Shown: in pieces, positions 57,702 through 64,000 of the stretch
Numbering within the stretch: position 1 is the stretch's first letter
Layout of the letters: each line of letters begins with the position of its first letter
Assembly (NCBI GenBank): GCA_025617745.1
Contig: CM046861.1
Location: forward strand, 18,945,563-19,009,562
Direction of reading: 5' to 3'
DNA length: 64,000 nt
DNA from: Heliocidaris erythrogramma
Lineage: Eukaryota; Echinodermata; Echinoidea; Camarodonta; Echinometridae
Made by a program: the position numbers and the translations under genes
Notes under the pieces: generated by a model
Seen by the model: only the letters and a program-made list of their open reading frames with translations
Databases searched by the model: none
Told to the model about the DNA's origin: nothing

Positions 57702-59228
57702 CTACAAGTTTTGAAAGGAAGAAAGATTGGTATTAAAGCCACGACCATTAACTAAGACTAACATCTTAATAATATGTTTCTTTGCACATTAGTGCTAATT
57801 ACAATACTCTCTATCTTGTCCTGAAATCTTTATAACTAAGCTGTCAACAACAAAAAATATAAAGCACACCAATATTGTGCCAAGCAAATAAATACCAATA
57901 TTACATTAAAAATATGATAGGAATAGCAAAACAGATAGATACCAACATGCCAGAAGATAAAAGATCATTTAAGAGATCAAATTAACTACTGACGCATTAT
58001 CTCATAAACAAAACAGTACATTACACAAACCCAATATTTACAGCTTTAAACACATCCATACGGACAGTAACTGTTATGCATTCTTTTTAACAACTATAAA
58101 GTAGAATTCTCCTCCTCTGGATTATTTCAAAAACTTCTTAGTGAATCAAACAAGTTAACACTGTGCAGTCACTCTGTGGTTCAAACCTACAAACCTGTCA
58201 TGTTAACATCTCGCCAAAAAAAACTTGATCATTATGTGCTAAAGATCTTTGGTGAGAAAGTGAATAAAACATTTATCATTTTCAACCTATCAATATTTTA
58301 ATGTAAAATATCACATGGCTCATATTAAGGAAAAAAAAAAAAAAAAAATCAAAAGAAATAAAACCATCACCATTACCTTTAATGTAAAAAAAAAATAATT
58401 CAGTTTCAAATGTTGCTGGAGGAGTGTTATTACAGTATCTATTATGGTTAAAAAGAGAAAATGATACTTTTGGTCATGGAGTGTTTCCTTTTTTCTCTTT
58501 TTTTTTTTAGTCTCTTTCCTCCTTTTGCAGAATCATAGAGTACCGAAGTGCTGACGTCATATTCACTCGTCGTCCGGGATACTGGTTCCAAACAACAGAG
58601 CCCATGCATGAGGTTCACCGTGAAACCATTCAAGCAACGGGCTGGAGCAGGGCAAATTCAGTGCGTGGCCCTGGTGTGATCACCACGCTATTGTTTAGCA
58701 CAAAATTGTTTAGAACCTGCAACCTTGACAACTTGGCAGGTACATGTATGACGCCACACTTCGGTACTCTATAGTAGTAAGAGTTGCTGCTGCAGTGGTT
58801 TGCACTTGGTAACAGGTAATTCCTATAATGATAATCAATTAATCATGAAAAATTGATTATCATTACAAAGCACCAACTGAAGGAAAATTACATGTACACA
58901 AGATATTGATAGGTTGAATGTTTCATTAAAACCTCTGAACACAGAATTCTGTGATTCACTGCAAGCAACACCAAACAACAAACATCAACAATAATGGTAA
59001 AAATTATTCAAAGTGTCTTTTAATCTTCATAAACCATCAGTTATGAAGTTTAAATTTTCAATGAATCCTTCAGTGAATCAGGTTCATGTTCACATGAGGC
59101 TGGTGAAATAATAAATCTGACAGGTAGTATTAGTAAAGGAGAACAAGAAAGGCAATATGTCAGAACAAGGTTTCAGACTTACGCCCCTATGGCTCTCAAG
59201 CAGCCCTACTGGAGAGGACTTTTGTTAC
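57702..59228 (-). other. Srrm intron before the proximal terminal exon
   Basis: A 1.5-kb AT-rich intron, GTAACA..TTGTAG on the - strand. I searched it for an eMIC-type exon (Ala-Arg-Lys-x-Pro-x-Pro-Tyr) and saw none. Confidence 0.7.
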
Positions 59229-59408
59229 CTTGTGATTCTCCTCCTGTCTAGGAAGCTGGGAGAATCGCGGCGTTTGCGGATGGGTGAAAAGTTCTTCTCC
59301 TTGGTTTTGGAAGAAGGGCTCTTGCTTCTTGACTTGCGGCGCTCGTAGGGGGAGTAGCTGAGGGAACGAGACCTGGAGCGTCGCCGCTCCTTGGAGTAAC
59401 TGTCAGAC
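59229..59408 (-). CDS. Srrm234: Srrm2/3/4-like, shared exon with the N-terminal half of eMIC
   Basis: The exon lies between AATCATATCCTTGTCCAG-type acceptor sequence and the donor GTAACA; both ends are in phase 2. It encodes SDSYSKERRRSRSRSLSYSP, then YERRKSRSKSPSSK and FSPIRKRRDSPSFLDRRRIT. RSLSYSP plus a basic tail matches the end of vertebrate SRRM2 as I recall it, and RRDSPSF..RRIT is the start of the eMIC domain of SRRM3/SRRM4. That combination points to the single ancestral Srrm2/3/4 gene expected outside vertebrates. The protein is a nuclear splicing co-factor. Confidence 0.9.
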
Positions 59409-59525
59409 CTGGACAAGGATAGAAAATCATATCAAGACATGTCTAACTGCATGGTATTAACATTGGAGAAGTATCTGAACATGTCATAATGTGTGGGTAT
59501 GTAACTGGGTTCTGTGTATCGATCA

Positions 59526-59575
59526 GATAGGATTATTTACCACAGGGACCGACCTTTAACATCGTTACTCAGTTT
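59526..59575. repeat. SINE-type fragment (GGGACCGACCTTTAAC)
   Basis: GATTATTTACCACAGGGACC GACCTTTAAC resembles 43033-43070. A short dispersed fragment in a Srrm intron. Confidence 0.4.
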
Positions 59576-59918
59576 AGAACCTGGGTCCGATCAAAGTCAA
59601 TTTGTGGGCAAAAACAGACAGCTGATGACGGAATGTACTGCTAGACCAACTCCCATCCTCCAGCCTTCCACAAAATCTTCAATAACTTGCCGCTTCAATC
59701 CATTCTCCATCTGTAACCCAGGCTGAATAAGGAAGATCTTTTATTTTCCCCTTTTCTTCCGGCAACCATATCTCAACACAAAACATGATAATACAGCTTG
59801 GTATATATGTATTTTTTTTTACAGTAAGAAGGGTGTTTAACTCATAGCCTTTCTGATGCTCAACAGACATTGAGCAAGAGCAATTAGAAGCTAGAAATGT
59901 AATTCGTCACTGAAGACG

Positions 59919-61779
59919 AATTAGGTGGTCTGTCTTAAACTGGTAAACTGTTTTGTAAGATATGATGATGATTGGGCAAGATAGTAATCATGATAGGGTC
60001 GACGACAATGATGATAAGATGGTCATATATGTGATGACAGTGAAATTGACCATGCGAATTATAAAAGAGAAATGACATTTCGTTATGAACATACATGACC
60101 ATAAGTTGATTTTCAGAAAATGGCACCTGGATAAAGTCATAATGAAGTCATGACCTTGTGATTTTCACAACATAGTTGTCCACCTCATGTCTGTGCCAAA
60201 TTTCAAAAAAATTCAACATTCCGTTTTCAACTAATGGGCCCCGCAAAAAAAAAGGGGGGTTGGGTGGTGGTCAGGATATTAGTATGAGATTTTCTGTTTT
60301 CCATCTGGCAATGGGTGAAAAAACAGATTTTTAATGAATCTTTGAGTTGGAAGTAAAACGGACATGCATTTTCTTCAAGTTTCCACCATTGGTTTGGTTG
60401 TAGAAGGCAGGATGGTTGAGAAATTAAGAAAAGATGGACAAGAAAACGACGTCTACACTTTAAAAAAAAAAAAAAAAAACGAATTGAGCTATGAATCTGA
60501 TTTTTTGTGTGCATGATGTTTGGTCAAGATGGGATGATTGTGGCACGATTTAGAAAGATTTACCTTGTTTGGGAGTTATCGGGGGCGGGATATTTCATTG
60601 TTGTTGGCGCACTTACGCCTACGCGCGCGTCTAAGTTTGTGAAAATCATGCCATAGTTGAATGTGAAATGACTTTCCGTTACAAAGATATGACCATGAGT
60701 TGATTTTTACAAAATGGCGCCTGGATGATGTCATGATAATCTGATGACCTTGAAAAAGATGCGGGAACTTGACCTTACTAGGACTGATGACTGACAAAAA
60801 TTTGAAGATAATTGACTAAGCCAATTTTGAGAAATTGTGATATCAAATAGGACTCTTTGATATTGCAGGATATTTGGGAGATAAACCCTGTAGTTCTAAT
60901 ACACGACAGGGAATCAAATTTTCCATAGGGTTGTACACAACTACGGCACACTACTTTCCAATAGACAAAACATACAAAATAAGGCAGTTTATTACATGGT
61001 TTGTGATTGTGTATGATATAATAGTCAAAGAAGATTGTAAAATGAAAGGCAAAAAGAAGCAAAAAAAAAAATTTTTTTAATGGACCCAACAGGGATCGAA
61101 CCTGGGTCACCGGAAAGGGAGGCAAGTGCTTTGACCAATATACCAAAATATTTCCCATTAGAGATAACACGTAAACGAAGAACGGGATTCTCAAATCCCA
61201 TTTTGTACAGTAGTTAAAAATTGGGCATGATTAGATGTCAAGAATGACTGAAAATAATTGGAAATTGTGAAGAATATCATCAGGAATCGATACCATGTGA
61301 GAAAACGACGTTTCTACCTTCCGTACATGCTGCGGATGCGCAAAACGCACGCGCGGAAAATTTTGAAATGCTTAAAATGACCTGAACCGACCTGATTTTG
61401 AGCATTTTAAAATTTTGATGTGCGCGTCGAGATGTGCGCGCGCATTTTGATGACATGTTATGTTGACCCTTGACCTGAAATTCATGTGTGTTAAATATGG
61501 TTCATTTTTGATAACTCGTTATAAAGATATGATCGATAATGTGATTTCACAAAATGGCGCCTGGATGACATCATGATGACCTGATGAACTTGAATAAGAT
61601 ACCCGAGCTTGATCTCATAAGGCATGATGAATGTCAAAATTTTGATAAAAATTGACTCAGCCGATTTTGAGGAATCATGGTAACAAGAAAGTGGGAGAAA
61701 AATAAAAATAAATAAATACGTAATAAAGAAAATTCTGACGAAATTAGAAGGTGATCTGTCTACGACAGACCACCTAATT
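59919..61779. mobile_element. 1.86-kb element with AATTAGGTGGTCTGTC inverted ends
   Basis: The left end AATTAGGTGGTCTGTC (59919-59934) and right end GACAGACCACCTAATT (61764-61779) are perfect inverted repeats. Inside are three related units around 60070, 60670 and 61510, each with CAAAATGGC(A/G)CCTGGATGA-type sequence followed by CTTGA..AGAT. A tRNA-like box lies at 61080-61149. No intact protein; class unknown. Confidence 0.75.
61080..61149 (-). repeat. tRNA-like sequence with A and B boxes
   Basis: On the - strand TGGTATATTGGTCAAAGCAC (A box region) is followed by GACCCAGGTTCGATCCCTGT and GGGTCCA. The 5' acceptor half does not pair with the 3' half, so this is a decayed tRNA or SINE head rather than a gene. 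Confidence 0.5.
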
Positions 61780-61974
61780 AATAAAATGTCACATTGTTCC
61801 TTCACATGCACAAACACAAATTGAATGCAATACTTTTAACCAAAAGCAAATAATTTTACTGGATACAAAAGGGCTTGGGGGAATCTCCCTTCATTACCAA
61901 ATTCACACCCTACCATGGCAACACCAATAACTATTTTGGACACTTGATAAAGATGACCACACATCACTACGAAC

Positions 61975-62169
61975 CTTCTGCTTCTAGATCTTGACCGTCT
62001 ACGTGACCGCCTCTCAGGAGAGCGTGAGTAACTCCTTGACCGGTCCGAATCGGAGGAGTAGGATCTTCTGCTTTTCTTGCTGTTTTTACCGTTTTCTTCC
62101 TTCTTGTGAATTTGTTTGGAGTCTGGAGAGCGAGAGTGATGTGAACGACGACTTCTCTCTGGTGAAGAT
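61975..62169 (-). CDS. Srrm234: Srrm2/3/4-like, shared upstream exon (Arg/Ser-rich)
   Basis: It follows the acceptor ATACCCTTGTACACAG and ends before GTTCGT. It is 195 bases with phase 2 at both ends; the final AG joins G of the next exon to make Arg. It encodes SSPERSRRSHHSRSPDSK, then a Lys-rich KKEENGKNSKKSRR, then SYSSDSDRSRSYSRSPERRS and an RRRSRSRSR end. The donor GTTCGT is weaker than usual, but phase and composition fit exactly. Further upstream exons (Cwf21 domain and the long SR region) must lie beyond the right edge of the window. Confidence 0.85.
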
Positions 62170-62314
62170 CTGTGTACAAGGGTATTGACGGAGAGGTAGT
62201 TTTATGTGCCTCATTCTACAAACTTTGAAAAGACTGTCCAAATTAATGAAGCTACATGTACGTTAATTCATTTTTAATCTAGAGCACTCGGAGGAGGGAC
62301 CAGTCCGAGTACAT

Positions 62315-62715
62315 GTATCCCCCGACCCCGTCACCATCCCCCATTTGAATCAATGTTGTGACAGAAATGGAAAAAGTGGCAAATTGGGACCTCGGGTAAC
62401 ACTGCTGACAAATTTACAATAATGCACCTCCATGCGAAATTTGAAGGTGATCCGACAAAAACTGCAGCCGGTAGAGCGCTCACAAGAAAATCTTTACTAT
62501 TTCTTTAAAAAATATGGTTACCATGGCAACAATGACTCCGCCCACACCAAAAACAATAGGCATCTTCATCTTACCATAATGCACCTCCATGCGAAATTTG
62601 AAGGTGATCCGACAAAAACTGCAGCCAGTAGAGCGCTCAGAAGAAAATCTCTGCGGCGGACGCGGCGCGACGATGCCAAATCCATAGTATCCCCGAACAC
62701 TAGTTCGGGGGATAC
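62315..62715. mobile_element. 401-bp element with GTATCCCCCGA inverted ends
   Basis: The ends GTATCCCCCGA (62315-62325) and TCGGGGGATAC (62705-62715) are inverted. Two tandem units share ATAATGCACCTCCATGCGAA and TGATCCGACAAAAACTGCAG (about 62420 and 62576). The ends and the GCGGCGGACGCGGC block place it near the TATCCCCCGG family. Confidence 0.75.
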
Positions 62716-63057
62716 AATAACTAACAAAACATCCAAGCAAATTTAACAGGAAAACAAGAAAATTATAAACTAATTTTGTTATTTACTGGATAAATCTATG
62801 TATCTACCTATTTGCTAGTTTCCCAAAATATGCCGTCAAAACGTGCACGCCCCGCCCGCGTGTGCTCCCCGTCCACCAATCATGATCGCGCAGCCGCCAT
62901 GCTCTTCCTCTTCCGAGCAGTCAGAGACAGAGTCTAGGACATGTTGTCAGACAAGGAGAGGGGCTGGAGGGAGGGACATAGGTAGATACATAGATTTATC
63001 TAGTAAATAACAAAATTAGTTATAATTTTCTTGATTTACAGCAATAAATCAATGTAT

Positions 63058-63640
63058 CTACCTATTCGCTAGAATAGCACGGATAAAAACCCTGGTGGCA
63101 TGTCCCAGGACGGGAAGAACTAACGCAGAAAGGGAAGACGAAGCAGCTCTCAAACCAGAGGTAGCAAACCTAACCTCACCCGAAGGAACATCCTTAAGAT
63201 AGAAGGATGTGAAGGAGTGAGGGGAACGGCAAAAGGCAGCCCGCAAGATATCTTCCAAAGGAATACCCTGAAAAAGCGCCCAGGAAGTAGAAACACTCCT
63301 TGTATCGTGCGCTCTTGGAGGATTCTCAGACAGAAGAGCCTCCGAACCCGCAGCTTGGATAGCCTCGACAATCCAACGGGAGATAGTCTCCCGTGACGCT
63401 GGGGAATAATGGTGACGGGAAATGAGAAAGAGCTGATCATCCTTACGAAAAACCTATCCAAGTACCATTTGAGAGCCCTAACAGGGCATCAAGATTTGTC
63501 CTCTTTGACAGAAGAGAATTCTGACAGAGGACTCAAGAACACTTCGATTGAGCCAGAAGAATCCGTCTGATTCTTGGCAATAAACGAAGGTCGAGGGACA
63601 AGACCTACACCTCGCCTTTCCCATCTGATATGCCCGGGCG
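63058..63640 (-). pseudogene. DIRS tyrosine recombinase remnant (catalytic part)
   Basis: It carries GHIRWERRGVG-type sequence near 63620, SEFSSVKEDKS, the intact box AHDTRSVS (near 63305) and SFTSFYLKDV with the candidate nucleophile Tyr (near 63200). A frameshift lies near 63455. The N-terminal part is deleted and the frame abuts RNase H sequence at about 63641. Confidence 0.8.
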
Positions 63641-64000
63641 CCGTAGAGATGATTGAGAGATGTCGCAAACAGATCTATCTCTAGAGGGACCCAGAGTGAA
63701 CTGAGGTAATCGAAGACCTCATGATTCAGTGTCCACTCGGAGGGAAGGCACATGCCCGGGACAGAAAATATGCAATCAGATTGTCCTGGCCGGGAACATA
63801 GGAGGCGATCGGAATTACTCGGTGAGACCGACACCACCTCCAAAGCTTGCCGGTCAGATCGTTCAGAGTAGCGGAACGAGTCCCACCTTGGCGGTTGATG
63901 TAGGCAGCAACAGTGGTGTTGTCCGTCAAAATCAGGACGGAGCGACCTACAATCATGTTCTCGAAATGACGGAGAGACTGCCATCAACTCCAATACATTG
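63641..64000 (-). pseudogene. DIRS RNase H-region remnant
   Basis: ILTDNTTVAAYINRQGGTR and SYVPGQDNLIAYFLS followed by LEIDLFATS match the 47-53 kb copy. The sequence is split by frame changes and continues beyond the window. Confidence 0.8.

Larger units (their letters stand above)
62755..64000 (-). mobile_element. DIRS-type retrotransposon, second family, running off the right edge
   Basis: The left end (CAAGAAAATTATAAACTAAT, ACTGGATAAATCTATGTATC) is repeated in reverse within the internal complementary region (about 62985-63065), as in the 47-53 kb element. Terminal repeat 62770-62960 shares only general layout and TACCTA / CATCTTCCTCTT-type phrases with that element, so this is a separate family, closer to the 6.75-11.2 kb copy. 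A recombinase remnant, then RNase H sequence, follow. About 0.9 kb is missing between them by comparison with the fuller copy. Confidence 0.85.

Noticed and set aside
57702-59228. An eMIC exon between the shared and proximal Srrm exons
   Set aside because: Searched on the - strand for Ala-Arg-Lys and Pro-x-Pro-Tyr codons after an acceptor; none seen. The fitting exon is at 37.5 kb.
1-64000. CRISPR arrays, bacterial operons, viral genomes or toxin genes
   Set aside because: Tandem repeats present lack unique spacers; gene structure is eukaryotic; no viral or toxin gene was recognised.

Overview
This is a stretch of animal nuclear DNA: genes are split into short exons by long AT-rich introns with GT..AG borders, and most of the window is old and young repeats. 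The repeat types (DIRS-type tyrosine-recombinase retrotransposons, foldback elements, TTAA-flanked MITEs, tRNA-derived SINEs, a Penelope-type ribozyme motif) together with the two genes suggest a marine invertebrate deuterostome, most likely an echinoderm. The phylum is an inference and was not tested by a search.

Two protein genes run tail to tail. On the + strand, four exons (5538-5636, 6211-6373, 14525-14644, 28150-28221) join in perfect phase and encode the last 150 residues of a PXMP2 (Pmp22, Mpv17 family) peroxisomal membrane channel. Its first exon was not found. On the - strand, four exons form the 3' end of a gene for an SR-rich splicing factor of the Srrm2/3/4 family. Exons 61975-62169 and 59229-59408 are shared. 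They can join in the same phase either to a proximal terminal exon (57575-57701, ending in an Arg/Ser tail) or to a distal terminal exon (37344-37506), 20.2 kb further on, which carries the second half of the eMIC (enhancer of microexons) domain. The join 'RRRIT' + 'SARKLPVPYDRP' rebuilds the eMIC core. This alternative 3' end is the most important observation in the window.

Repeats fill the introns. Intron 2 of PXMP2 (6.4-14.5 kb) holds a TATCCCCCGG-end element split by a decayed DIRS copy (6.75-11.2 kb) and by a 1.6-kb insertion. Intron 3 (14.6-28.1 kb) holds a candidate hammerhead ribozyme, a LINE remnant, a ~150-bp tandem array, a duplicated 350-bp block, further TATCCCCCGG elements and a 1.1-kb deletion derivative of DIRS. 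Between the genes (28.2-37.3 kb) lie a foldback element, another TATCCCCCGG copy, a tRNA-like inverted pair, a SINE and a MITE. The 20-kb Srrm intron (37.5-57.7 kb) holds two ~900-bp TTAA MITEs, a minisatellite hairpin, a nearly full-length DIRS element (47.28-53.0 kb) with inverted terminal repeats and an internal complementary region, and a 1.68-kb palindromic Tc1-like element. The right edge (62.76-64.0 kb) enters a third large DIRS copy.

Limits: no alignment or search was run. Family names rest on recognised motifs, exon phase and architecture. Repeat borders are accurate to a few bases where a target duplication or inverted end is visible, and approximate elsewhere.
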